Under the pieces are notes generated by a model, which searched no databases, was not told the DNA's origin, and worked only from the letters and a program-made list of their open reading frames with translations. DNA of 64,000 nucleotides from Drechmeria coniospora (taxonomy: Eukaryota > Ascomycota > Sordariomycetes > Hypocreales > Ophiocordycipitaceae), in the NCBI RefSeq assembly GCF_001625195.1, contig NC_054391.1, positions 6,769,157-6,833,156 on the forward strand, given 5' to 3'. Positions 43,765 to 55,586 of the stretch are shown piece after piece. The position numbers and the translations under genes were made by a program. Positions within the stretch are counted from its first letter, which is position 1, and each line of letters starts with the position of its first letter.

Positions 43765-46700
43765 GTCTACTCGACGTTGTGGGTTCCGTGGTGCCGTCGT
43801 CGTCAAGGATCATGTCCCGCCCGCAGCTGTCGCCTCCGGCTCGCACGTCGAGGAGTTGGCAGGTCAAGGGAACGATGGAGGGGAGTCGAGTGCAAGGGAC
43901 GAAAGCGCAAGGCGACGAGAGGTTGGAGGTCGGGATGAGGACTCGGAGCGGACCGCGAGCAGTAATACGTCGTGTATGCATGCACGAGTTGCCTTGCACA
44001 ACTAGCCGTCGCCATCAGGTCGAGCGCACCTATTGTACATGTACTTTGTACGCATGCGGTCCTGGTAAGAATGTGCACTTGTATTATTGCCGGCAACGAA
44101 CCGACCGAGTCTTGCACCAAGCACCCCGTCGTGCGTACGGAGCATTACCGGGGGGAGGGGATGGGGGGGAAGCTGGAGAGGGATTCCTGGATCCGTCAGC
44201 TTTCAATGCTGCAAGGTACAAGCAGATCGACAGCGGGATATGGATGTGTGGATATCGAGGGCTCCATACGGAGTAGCGCACGCGTACGTACTTACTCGTC
44301 CATGGTGTGCAATGCGTGTGGGTAGGGCCTCGTCGTGCCATCTTCCGTGCCCATCTCGAGGACCCGTTTGGGGACCCGTTTGGACTCCATGAGGTTTCCG
44401 GTCGCTCCCTCGGACCCGCTCCAGCGAGCCTGCACCGTCCGGACCCGTCGACGGTAGGAAGCCTGCTCGATCAGAGAGAGGCTTGTCGTCATGGCCGCAG
44501 GCGAGGGAGGTGAAGTGCCGTGAGGTGGTCGGAGAGGCGGAGTGGCGAGACTGCTTCATGGGAGGCTCACCTTGTGGCCAGCTTCTGGAGGCGGAGCGAG
44601 CATGTGCTCGTGCGACGACGGCAGGCATGCCATCCCCTGCCCATGGCATGCCACGGCGAACTCTGGCAGCATTTTGGACTTGACAACGTGGATCGAGAGA
44701 GTGGTTGCCTCTGGGTCCGGCATCCTGCAACGTCCCACTTGGATGACGGGTGGGGCCTGCCAGGGTTGGCATTTGGAGGGTGTTCTGGGGCACGAGGTGC
44801 TGACAGCACTTGTAAGTAAGTACCTAGGTACCTAGTAGGTTCGAGTATGGGTACGCGTGCACGTGCATGCACGGCATTCGCATGTACAGTAAGTACTGTA
44901 AGTAATACAGAGTAAGTGCTGGGTGTCCAACTATTACTTTACACACACACAGTACTCCGTACAGTACTTGCACTTAAGTACATGAAGTACTGTACTGTAC
45001 ATGTACTGTTAGTGTGCATGCTGGCATTCTGTCCAAGTACGGAGTTCTGTACTCCGCAAAGCACCCGTATCACTTTGTACTTGCAGTACCGAGTACAGTA
45101 CCGTGCGTGTCTTCGCATCCAGTAATAATACTTGTAATTACTCTACAGTACAGTATGCTACTCCGTACGACTTGTGCCAAAGGACAGTACCGAGTAATTA
45201 CTTGGAACTGTATGCATATGTGCACTACGGAGTAATTACTAGGTACTTACGTGGCGCTACACCCACCTAAGCCATGCAAGCAAGTCCGCACACTCGCACA
45301 AGGTACAGTGCACTGTATTTGTACGTCGCAAGCACCCGCATCTACAAGACATCGACGGCACTTGCGCGAAAGTAGTACTCGTGGCTCGTGGGAAGTTGAA
45401 GCTGATCAGACGTGGACGGAGGATTTCAATCAACGGTTGGCATGGCTGACGACAAAGGTACCTGGCACTAACCTACAGTAGCATCTTCACCGTTCAGGCG
45501 GTTGCATTAATTTACTGCAGTGCTGGCTCACCAACATCGCCCGAAAGGCGTTTTGACCCTCCCTTTCATGCTCGCACAAACAACGACCGCACGTGGAAGT
45601 ACATGCAACACCTACTCGATGTGATGTAGGTGTACAACCAAGTACTGCACATGTGAATAGGTGTACAACTACAGTACATTTGAGTAGGTGTACTTGCTGT
45701 ACGTGTGAATGCGTGATCTTGCACGCATGTACGGAGTAAATGTACCGAATACTAACTACCAGCACGAGCCTGCCTACTAGGTACCTAGTAGGTACTTACT
45801 CGCACACACAAGTCAGTACAGCACGTCGTACACTTCTTGCCTCTGTACCCCTCAGAGGTTGCTAGCGTGACAGGCGCGCCAATGGGACCTCGGCGGTCTG
45901 GCCAGCCAATGGCCATTGACGCAGCCAACGACCGACTAGGACTCGAGATTGAAGGCAATGCCATATCAGACGCTACCATGACCTATCCGTCTTTCCGTGC
46001 CACTACCATCACAGATGCTCGCCTCGTGGTTCGTAGCGCAGAAAATTGCCCTCTACAGGAACTCTTGCACATGGTAGTGTGCGAGGCTGCGAGCTGGCAG
46101 GCCCCTGCTAGTGGTTGTTTGCAAGTACTGCCGACCAGTCTTGTTTTTTGGTCGTCTGTACAAGTAGTGCAAGGGCGACTGCAAGTTGCGTTGTGCGATG
46201 ATTTGGACGGATGATGTCGTCCGTGGGGTGCGTCTGCTTGTCGTTGTGCTTTCGTAAGTACGGCAAAGTGAGCTGATGCCATGTGCAATTTCTTGTTCAG
46301 CGGGCACCTACTGTGCAAGTACTTGAGTAGGTGCGCGCCGTACATTAATTACACGTGCGGAGGAACAGCATGTTTTCGGAGCCAGCTCCCAGGACGGAGC
46401 ACATGAGATGAGCACCGCACAAGAGTGCTTCCGGCACTTGCACGTACTCTTGATACAATAATGCACCATGATTAGGTACCTACCTAGGTACGTAGACCTA
46501 AAGCAAACGCGAGCAGGCAAGTACTTGTACTCCGTGGTGTGCACTACAGTACAGGCTACTAGTACCTAGTACTACGCAGTACTCGACAATTCTTGTGCAC
46601 GTGGCTTGTAGTATCATTGTGAACAACGCCTGCACTGGCTGGAGCTTGCTGCCAGATCGAACCATGGTAGGACTGCGGAGGAGCAGGAAGACCATTGAGT

Positions 46701-49700
46701 ACAAGTACTTGCATGTTTTACTGCAAGTACTCCGTAGGTATGCTTGTATCTGCAGAGCGGCATAATGTAGGAGTTCATCCAAGTATGCGGATTGCCTGGT
46801 AGGTTCCCGCAGTGGAGCGATGCCCTTTATCGCCCGGGACGAGCTGTGTGTGCTTGTGCACCCACACCTACAGTACTGTACTGTACATGTACAGTACATG
46901 CATGCTGTACTTGTACAAGCAACACAAGTTAGTAATTAATCAATAGCGTGCTGCACGTGTACTGCTAGGGCACTCGGTACGGAGTACAGCACACCTTACA
47001 AAGTCCTTGGTACTTGGCGGCCGGTGTTGCGCCGTACAGGTGTCCTCGTAGGAGGAATTAATTATTACAGCACATGTGCTTGGTAAGTACAATGCTGTCA
47101 TGCACATGTACGGAGTAGTTGTACCCAAGTACATGACTTTTTACTGGGGGGTTTTACGGTGTAATTACAGTACTTGCATGCAAGTTGTCTGTGGCGTTTC
47201 CTCAGCTCTAAGTAATCGTATAAACCTTGCTGTTTATCCGCACGTTTCGACGAATCAATACGAGGGCATGGTGCCGTGCTCATAGGTGTACTTGCCTCCT
47301 CGTCAATACGGTACTTGCATCTGGATATCCAAGTACATGTCCGAGCATGTACTCAGTACTTGACACGGTGAAGAATTTTTCGAATTAAATTGCCGTGCAC
47401 AACTCACATCACCTCTGTGCATGGTGCATATTGAATCACGCTCAATCCGGAAAGGCGGAGGATTTGGTGCCAGGCACGTACTTAAGTAAGTACAGTACAT
47501 GGATATGTATTAGCTGGGCGCACGGGGGAATGCCTACTAGGTACCGAGTTGGTGAGTTTATTGGTGAGTTTTATTGGTGAGTACTGTTGACGAGTAAGTA
47601 CAAGTACTCCGCACCCCGGCAGGCACTCCGGCTTCCAGTACCGACCAGTACCCAAGTTCTGTTAGCACGGAGCACAGCACGGATATCTACAACGATATCT
47701 ACAACAACTACTACTTACTTACTAACTGTACTGCGCTTGTAAGTATACTGTAAGCAAGTATTACCGTTCTTCGTGCTGGTATTGTTACATGTACAAGTAC
47801 TTGTACTGTAGCTTCAGCATCCTCGTACCACGTACTCCGTACAGCCGGGGGGGTACCTACTAGTACGCAATTCGCCCAGTTGTCGCCCAGTTGCAGCGCT
47901 GGAGAGTGGACATGGCCACCCAAATCGACGCGGCATGGGAAGAACGTACGAGAATCGCTCGAATGCGTGCTCGACCTAGGAACCCTTACGTATACCTAAA
48001 CATACTAATACCTCGGTATACCGCCTACCTGTGCACTTGCAAGTACTACTAGGACATGTGCCAATGCATATTTGTGAACGGGGAATGTTGCACTTGGCTT
48101 TGGCAGCTGCGCGGGACGCTGCCCCCAAATAGCTGGCTTACCTGGACGAACCTGTGCGTTCCCGCACGTCGGTTGTGCGAGAACATGCAGCAGCGGGGGT
48201 AGCATGTACTCTGATGTGCGTGTGTCATGGATCAGCTCGACGCACGCTTCCCAAGCCATTGCACGGAGCAAGTACCCCTAGCATTATTACGTGCTGTGTA
48301 AGTAATGCACAGCACGTACAGCAGACCAAGTACCAACTTGTGGTACCTCGATTTCACAGACTGCGCAAACGACCAAGCACGACGACGGAAAAGTAGCACA
48401 GCAGGGTTGGAACCGATGCATCCTTCCCGGCGACGGGCTGACCATGACACCCTCCCTCCTGACGGCTCTGCATGTACATTCCGTGTGGGCCGGGGCGAAA
48501 AAAGGACGGCAATGCAATCGGCAGGAGAAGCAGGACGATGATGGGCTCTGGAAAAGGCCAGCAGCACTTGTCACATCGCCATCGTACCAGGCACCCCTCA
48601 CGGAGCGACATTCTCCACCGCAAACCAGCTCGACTGGCAGAGCAGTACTGTACATACTTGTACTTGTACCTGGTGACTTGTCGGCGTAGCCTGTACTTAG
48701 GCATGCAGTAATTGCTACGTACATGTACTCATTCTCGGAAGGAGATGACACGCACCAAGGGCCCGTTGTTTTGCACTTGAAACATACGAGCTCCGGTCCC
48801 TTCCGACGTCGGTTTCGGCCCGTTTGGGGGTATAAGCCGTCGAAAATAGCCGCACCTGCACTTGCTCGTAAGTACTGTAGCTGGCCACTTGCTGCACCGC
48901 TGGAAGGAGAGCGATGGAACAATAAGATAGGCCCAGGTGAGAGAGGTAGGGTAGGGAATGACCAGCCACGGTGAGCTGGTGCCTTAATTCCCGTCTAGTT
49001 GTTGGGGAACAAGTATTACAGTACGGAGTGGTCTCTGGTATTAGTACGGAGTACTCTGTAATTGCGGTGATATTACAGAGTATTACATGCTGGCTGCTTT
49101 CATAATACTGCTAATACTACAGTGCTGTAGGTGCAGTTGTCGCAACAGCTTGTACGGTCTGCTGCAAGTACATGTACCTTCTGTAAGTACTAGGTAAGTA
49201 TGCACGAGTGCCGTACGGAGTACATGTTCACGCACTTGCACCGACACCTAACAGTACTTACACCTTCTGTACCGTACACCTCCTGTACTGCACACCTTCT
49301 GTACTGTACACCTTCTGTACTGCACACCTTCTGTACTGTACACCTTCTATACTGTACACCATTGTACTGTACACCTTCTGTACTGTGCACCTACTGTACA
49401 GTACATGTGCGCATGTACTTACGCCTGCTTGTAGTGCTACATGTAATATAGTAGCCGTGCATGTACTCCGTACATGTACATGAACCCTCCTTAGGTCCGC
49501 CATCATGTGCCGCCCTGGCCAAGTTCGGGGCGTTCCGAGGCCCGCCCAACTTTGCCGCCGCCGCCGCCCGCTGCAAGCCGCGAAGCCAAGTGCCGCTTCC
49601 GACGATGCCAAATTTCCTCTCCTCCCTCTCCTCTCGACCCCCTCCCTGCCCGCCCCCCCGCTTTGCCAGGGGCAAGTTGGAAGCACGACTCTGCCGTCTA

Positions 49701-49737
49701 CACCTGCGGTGCGGCAGTCATCGCATTCCCGCCAAGC
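43765..49737. repeat. 6-kb gene-free GTAC-word region
   Basis: This lies between the divergent rhodopsin-domain (-) and kynurenine formamidase (+) genes. GTAC words dominate 44020-44060, 44815-45250, 45600-45810, 46290-47360, 47460-47890, 48640-48740 and 49000-49500. Islands of ordinary GC-rich sequence (44300-44790, 45830-46230, 48400-48640, 48750-48960) contain open frames of up to about 200 codons, but none shows a domain or credible splicing. A 16-bp minisatellite lies at 49260-49402, close to the formamidase promoter. Confidence 0.55.
49260..49402. repeat. 16-bp minisatellite of ACACCTTCTGTACTGT type
   Basis: Nine tandem copies of a 16-bp unit ACACCTTCTGTACTGT with alternating final T/C and one 15-bp copy (acaccattgtactgt). 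The last copy grades into ctactgtacagtacatgt, ordinary GTAC-word sequence, so the array appears to have grown out of the dispersed vocabulary. It ends about 340 bp upstream of the formamidase start. Confidence 0.92.
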
Positions 49738-50704
49738 ATGGCAGCCTCGGGAGAATTGGCCAAGCTCGCCTATTCCTGCCGCCAGTACGGCCAGCACGCC
49801 CTGCAACGAGTGGCCATCTGGCAGCAACCTGCGGCACGACCGGCCGCGTCGGACGGCCGCTGGCTGATGTGAGCATGGCATTCATCCCCTCCGGCACCGT
49901 CCAGGCTCTCGACCGCCGGCTGACATGGGCTCGTCGAGATTCATCCACGGCGGAGCTTGGCGTGACCCGCGCTTGACCGTCGACGCCTTTGTGCCATCCA
50001 TCCAGCGCATGCTCGAGGCGTCCGAGCTCTCCTCTCTACCGCCCATCCGTGGCTTTGCCGCCATCGATTACCGGCTTTCTCCCCATCCCGACTTTCCGCA
50101 GAAGGCGGCCGAGACGCCTGCCGCCGAGCTCCGCGTCGCGAGCCACCCGGACCACATCTCGGACGTTCGAGCGGCCATCGAATTTCTCCACGCCGAGTGC
50201 GGCATCGCCGACGAGTATGTCCTCATCGGCCACTCGGCCGGCGCCACCCTTGCCTACCAGCTGCTGATGGGAGAGGCTGCACTCGTCGGCCTGCCGGCGC
50301 CGTCGACGATCCCCCTCCCCGCCGCCGTCATCGGCATCGCCGGCATATATGATCTGGTCGGCCTGAACGCGAGGTTCGGCGACGGCTACGCCTCCTTCAT
50401 CACCGCCGCCTTCGGGGACGACCGCGGCCGCTGGCGGGACGTTTCACCGGCGAGCTATGCCGGCACCTTCAAGGAGAACTCGCCTCGGCAGCGCCTGCAC
50501 CTGCTGGCCTGCTCGCCGGAAGACAGCCTCATCGACGGCCCCGAGATCGATGCCATGGCTGCCAAACTGTCCGAGGATGGCCTGCATGCCACCGTCGTCA
50601 AAGATCTCACGGGAGACCATGACTTTGTCTGGCAGGATGGAAGCCAGGTCGCCCGCCTCGTCGCGCAAGCCCTTGCCCATCTGCAGGAGGCACCCGGAAG
50701 CTAA
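49738..50704 (+). CDS. bna7: Kynurenine formamidase (BNA7)
   Basis: Two exons, 49738..49868 and 49939..50704, with a 70-nt intron, give 298 aa. The enzyme is an alpha/beta hydrolase that hydrolyses N-formyl-L-kynurenine to kynurenine and formate, the second step of tryptophan degradation toward NAD. The splice joins GRWL to IFIHGGAWRDP, giving the oxyanion-hole motif HGGAW (H47-W51). The nucleophile is S143 in GHSAGA; D239 in SPEDSLID and H271 in GDHDFVW complete the likely triad. Without exon 1, the second open frame would begin inside the intron (MGSSRF) and lose the first strand. The N-terminal block YGQHALQRVAIWQ is the family's usual lead-in. It is likely cytosolic. Confidence 0.93.
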
Positions 50705-53420
50705 AGGTGGCCTTGACATGAATGAATGAGTGAGGCTAGAGATCGGCCGCATCTGTACCATGTCGCCCTCGCTCTTTATTCATTTTGTTTCGGTCCACCA
50801 TTCTCCTCCGTTCCATGGCAGCAAGCATCCCACCTCCGGCACCTTTCGCCATTTTTTGCACCTGTCGCCAATGCCGTCTTGGTTGTGCTGAACTAGCCGA
50901 GGTCGGTCAGGCGCAGAGCCGCTCGCTTCATAACCGATTAAAATGTGCCTTGTCAAGTCGCACATCCACCATGCAGGAGCAGCTCCCTGGAAAAGGCTGG
51001 TGATGGAACGGTAGCCACGACCTGTCGAATAGCCACGACCTGTCGCGATTTCCTTGCGTCTCGATATTCTCGAACGAGGCTTAGGCCATTAGCAAGCACG
51101 ACACCCGCGACGATACAAAGGGTGGTGACGCAACGGCTTCCACATCAGCTCAAGCAGCGACTTCGAGCGCCTTTGAATACCTGCCTTTACCAGGGGGGCG
51201 GACCTGTGAACGTGCACATGCATACAACAGATACTTCCGTCTTGTTCCATGCAAGTGCCTACCAAGATACAAGTGCATACCTGCACTGCCATGCAGAGGT
51301 GCCGACCTGCTTATGCGGATGCATGCAAGCGTGTCCGTACACTATCGGTGTGCATGTATAGCATACGTACGGCCACAAGCAGGGGGCACTATTATGAACA
51401 AGCACGCGTTCATGCCAGTCCGCTCTCTCAACAAACCTGCGATGCCAGGCCGCCCTCTCCGACGTGACTCGTTGCGACGTGCGCTCTGACGGACCCGAGA
51501 ACGGAACAGCGCGAGTGATGGCGCCCAAAATCCAAGCACCCTCCACTCACACCTTGCCACCTCTCTCAACAACTTTCTCTCGACTTCTCTTACTGTATTC
51601 CTTCTGCATCATATCGCCCATTTCCTCCTCCCTATATTGCTCCAAGAGCATTACCCCTCCAAAGCGGGGTAACGCGGAGAGCGCGACACCCCACCACCCA
51701 TGACGTAGCCGCCGTAGCCAATCTCATGCTCGTCCAGCTTCACGTGACAGGTCACCTTCTTCCACCAATCGGCTCGACTCCAGGACCCGCCTCACCCCGC
51801 CCCGGCGGCTTTTCCCGGCGGGGAGAAGAGTCGCGCTAAACCTATCATTGACTAGTCTAACCGCTTGAAGGAATAACGTGCAATGGACCTTCTTTGGTTT
51901 GGAGTTGGGGAGGAGGGACAAACTCGATGCCGAGCATCGAGTTATCAGTGTCGTCAGCGTTTAGATATCCAACAATTTGCCGGCGATGGGCAGCCTTGGG
52001 GAGAATGGCCCGGCGGCGCAGTACGACCACTGTTTTCGGAGAGGCACACGCGCGCAAGAGGGAGATGCGGTTGGCTCGCGCTTCCGTCGCCGATAGCTTG
52101 CGCTTGCACGAACCTCCGGCCCACTGGGGACATGCATGGGTGCGCGTCCAGCGGCAGAACCGCCTGCGGTATTACCGCCGGCCACGCATCACCGCAATAA
52201 CGTCCATTCCAGGATAGCACAGCGTTCGCTGCCACCATGCACCATCACCTTGCATTGGACAGGCACACGCACATGCACGCGTGCAAGCAGACGCATAGGT
52301 TCAGAGAACGAGATGCTATTTGCATAGAATCTGGCGCGCCATCGCCAAATGCGATCCACGCCCTCGCCTTTTTTTCTCCCCTGCAGCGGCGCACACGAAC
52401 CAAACCCCCTTCCGGCCGTACCAAGCCTGAAAACCAGCAGCGGCCTGACTGATGAAAAGACGAAACGGGAGGCAAGGAGTGACGAGAACCCAAAAGGAAA
52501 GGGGAAAAACGGGGGGATGCGAGAGGGAGACTGCGCAAGGCACCGGAAGAGACATGAACGCCGGGCCGGATCCCAACCGCGAGCCGTAGGAAAAAGCCGT
52601 GAGACAAATGACAGAAGATGGGAAGAAAAGGAACAAGCTCCTCGGCCAGCTGGCTGGCTTTCATGGTGGCGCCTGCAATCGGCCACTCGCACCCGCACCT
52701 GTCCGCTCGAGGCTGTTGTGCTCAAGCGAGCAAGGAGGAGCCAATCTCGCCGGCCCGCGCGGTAACAAAACAAAGTCCATCTCCCAGCGAGAGTCAACAC
52801 AAACAAAGCATCATCCAGCCCAGCCAAATCGGCCCTCATCTTCAGAAAGTGTCCAAGGCTCGCCTGCCGCAGCCTCCTGCGCCCTTGCCAGATCTCGGTG
52901 GCTCGTCCGTCGTTGGGTGGCCGGGTTTTCCACGTCGAGCCCCCGAGCAGCATCCGGCACGTCTCTGCCACCGGATGACGGGTGGGCGACGACGACGGGA
53001 TAAAAGGACGTTCGATGCAAGGAAACCATGGCTGCTGACGGCGCCTATCCTCTTCTCAACGCCGTCGAGGATGGTAAATAGCCCTTCAAGAGGCGACACA
53101 AGATTACATCCTCCTGGGAAAAATCAAGGAAAATCCGGGCCGGAATCATACAAAAAGTAGAGACTCTTGTATGCAGTCGCGGCAGCTGACGACATCATCA
53201 TCATGACCTGACCTGACCTCACCATCGTCTCGTCGACACGAAAAGGGTGGATGGAAAGCACGTCGGGGGCGCGAGCCGAGGCAGCAACGCGCCGCCATCT
53301 CCGTAGGGACCGACAGGGGCAGCGCAATCGCGCAGCCACCTTGCTCCGATTTTCTCCTCCCACGACGCAGCTGGGGGGGCACGGATGGGGCGGCGGGCGA
53401 TTCGATCGGGCTCGCCGTGA
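50705..53420. other. Intergenic, with a promoter-like C/T-rich segment
   Basis: 2.7 kb between the 3' ends of bna7 (+) and the Zn2Cys6 gene (-). GTAC words are sparse. Positions 51540-51680 are strongly C/T-rich and look like a fungal plus-strand core promoter or leader, with CACGTGAC and CCAATCGG elements at about 51740-51775, yet no credible ORF follows. A 260-codon minus-strand frame (52189-52971) has no domain and is not called. Confidence 0.5.
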
Positions 53421-55586
53421 CTACCGCTTGCGCTTCCTGGCCTTGTCGGTAGTCGTCGAGGCGGCCATGGTGATGGGGGCGGCGGGAAGCAGAGCGGGTT
53501 GGGTCAGGGCCTGCGCCTCGTCCTTCTTGAGCGGGACACCCATGTGGCGACCGTATCGGCCCTTGCGACCGTTGCCCTCGTCCTCGCTGATGCACTGGTC
53601 GGCGGAGAGGCCGGCGTCGCGGCAGCGTCCGCAGGGTCGCTGACGGTCGCAGCCCTTCTTGCTCTTGCGGCAGCGCTGGCAGCGAGGCTTCGTCGACAGG
53701 TCCGGGTGATCCTCCTCGCCGCCGGCCTGCGCGACGTGGCCGACAGAGGCGACGGACGGCTTGCGCGAGTGCGTCGTCGAGGCCGGCGACATGGGCCCGC
53801 TCGTCGCCGAGGCCGGCGGCGCCGACGCCTTCTTCGTCTTGAGGCCGGCAGGGCGCGCGGCCTTGGCCTTTTGCGTCGCCGCCTTGGGCGCGGCCGAGGC
53901 CGACTTCTGCTTCGCCGCCGGCTGCTTCCTCGCCGGGAAGGGCTTGCCTTCGACGGCGGGCGTGCCGGCGCCGTCTTCGACCTTGGCATCGCCGCCACCC
54001 ACCACCTCCGTGGTGGGAATGAAATGCGCCTCCGTCGTCTGGTATATCCGCTTCGCGCCGTCGGGGGCGTCGAGCTTCTGGCGACGGGCCGCCGGGAGCT
54101 CGTCCTCGCTCTCGCTCTCGCCGTCGCTGGTGGCGCCCGTGGACGAGGCCGCGTCGGCCTTGCCGCTGAAGGTATCGTCCAAGGTCGAGGCCGAGGTGCG
54201 GCCGTGGGAGACGTTGGAGGACTCGCCGAGCCTCATGAGCTGGATGGCGACATCCTTGTCCTCCTCCGACATGCAGCTTCCGACCGTCGGGTCGGGCGTC
54301 GGGAGAACGCCGAGGCCGGCGCCGGAGCCGCTGCCGTTGCTCACGTAGCCGATGCTGCCGCGCGAGCGATGCCCGTGAGGCGCCGGCGTCGTGTAGAGGC
54401 CGGAGAAGGCAGGGCCCGCATGGGAATTCTGCGGCGATTGCATCGGCCGGGGGTTGGTAAACGGGTTCTGGCCCGGGTGGACGAACGGCAGGGACGGTCG
54501 GTGATGCTCGACGCGGCGCGCCGGGGAGACGGACGGGTTCGACGTCGCCGCAGGCATCTGGGGCGGCGCAAACAAGGGAAGTTCCTGCGGTGGCCGCGCG
54601 TTAGCATCCGAGGACGTGTGGGCACGAGCATGGCCGTGAGCACGCGAGCACGAGAATGAATGCGGGCGCAGGGATACATGCAGATGCAGATGCAGATGGA
54701 AGTGGAAAAGAAAACGGACTTGGAAGTAGAGATGGAAACGAAGATGCACACATGTGCGGACGGGTAAGGATGCGCACAAGGGCACGGGCACGAGAAGATG
54801 GTCGGGGTTCGCTCGCACGGCACGTACCGAGCTTTCAAACTTGGCCCTCTTGCGACGGCCGCCCTCGACGATGTTGTCGACGCTGATGTCAGTGTTTCCC
54901 AGCTGGTCCTTGTTCTTTCCGGACGCCGTGCTCGGGGCGCCGTCGGCGCTGTCGTAGCCGTTGAGGCTCTCGCTGTATCCGTCGGCCTGGGTGCCGATGG
55001 GCTTCCGGTCCTTGGCCGACTGGGATCGGCCCTTCTTGCTCGATGTGCTGTGGGAGTCGCTGCTGCGGCCGCGGGTCGCGCCGGGCGAGGGGCTGCGGCG
55101 GCGTGACGCTCGCGAGCCGGGCCGACCGATCTCGTGCTCGAGCCGCTGGGGTTGCGGCTGGTCATGGCCGTCGGCGGCGTGGTAGGCTTCGGATCCGAAC
55201 CGCGAGGCGTGGAGAGCATGGGGCGCAAACTCCGAGGGGGGCTCCTCGATGACCCTCACGTAGACGACCATGTTGTTGTGGAAGTTTTCGTACCGCGCGA
55301 TCAGCGTGTTGCCGCTGTCGTCCTCGAAGCTCACGCCTCGGGAGCCCGAGGGACCGGAGTAGAGGCCGTAAAAATTCTTCACCGTCGTCACGATGGAGTC
55401 GGTGGTGTCATGGGGGTAAATCTGGACCCTCATGGGCAAACGCGCACGGTACTGGGGCGAGTTGGAAAACATCAACTCGAATGCGACGTTCTTGGGCGTC
55501 GTCGCCAGCCGGGGCGAGACGCTACCTCCATTGGAGGAGGTGCCGGACGGGGCGGCGGACGTGTCCACCGGCGACATGAAAGCCAT
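53421..55586 (-). CDS. Transcription regulator with C-terminal Zn2Cys6 cluster
   Basis: Two exons, 54828..55586 and 53421..54584, with a 243-nt intron, give 640 aa. The start MAFMSPVDT has a strong context (gccgccATGG); the frame extends 208 codons further upstream, but that part is low-complexity. The N-terminal ordered domain (VAFELMFSNSPQYRARLPMR, DTTDSIVTTVKNFYGLY, VSFEDDSGNTLIARYENFHNNMVVYVRV) looks ubiquitin/PB1-like. A long Ser/Pro/Ala-rich linker follows. The binuclear zinc cluster lies near the C-terminus, from C555 to C584: CQRCRKSKKGC...C..C......C. Most fungal Zn2Cys6 factors carry the cluster at the N-terminus, so this belongs to the rarer C-terminal type. Its targets are unknown. 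The intron is open in frame (see findings). Confidence 0.9.
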   Translation of the reverse strand: MAFMSPVDTSAAPSGTSSNGGSVSPRLATTPKNVAFELMFSNSPQYRARLPMRVQIYPHDTTDSIVTTVKNFYGLYSGPSGSRGVSFEDDSGNTLIARYENFHNNMVVYVRVIEEPPSEFAPHALHASRFGSEAYHAADGHDQPQPQRLEHEIGRPGSRASRRRSPSPGATRGRSSDSHSTSSKKGRSQSAKDRKPIGTQADGYSESLNGYDSADGAPSTASGKNKDQLGNTDISVDNIVEGGRRKRAKFESSVRAVRANPDHLLVPVPLCASLPVRTCVHLRFHLYFQVRFLFHFHLHLHLHVSLRPHSFSCSRAHGHARAHTSSDANARPPQELPLFAPPQMPAATSNPSVSPARRVEHHRPSLPFVHPGQNPFTNPRPMQSPQNSHAGPAFSGLYTTPAPHGHRSRGSIGYVSNGSGSGAGLGVLPTPDPTVGSCMSEEDKDVAIQLMRLGESSNVSHGRTSASTLDDTFSGKADAASSTGATSDGESESEDELPAARRQKLDAPDGAKRIYQTTEAHFIPTTEVVGGGDAKVEDGAGTPAVEGKPFPARKQPAAKQKSASAAPKAATQKAKAARPAGLKTKKASAPPASATSGPMSPASTTHSRKPSVASVGHVAQAGGEEDHPDLSTKPRCQRCRKSKKGCDRQRPCGRCRDAGLSADQCISEDEGNGRKGRYGRHMGVPLKKDEAQALTQPALLPAAPITMAASTTTDKARKRKR

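Noticed and set aside
52189..52971. 260-codon minus-strand frame
   Set aside because: No domain, low-complexity Arg/Ser/Leu composition, no promoter-like upstream and no family resemblance.
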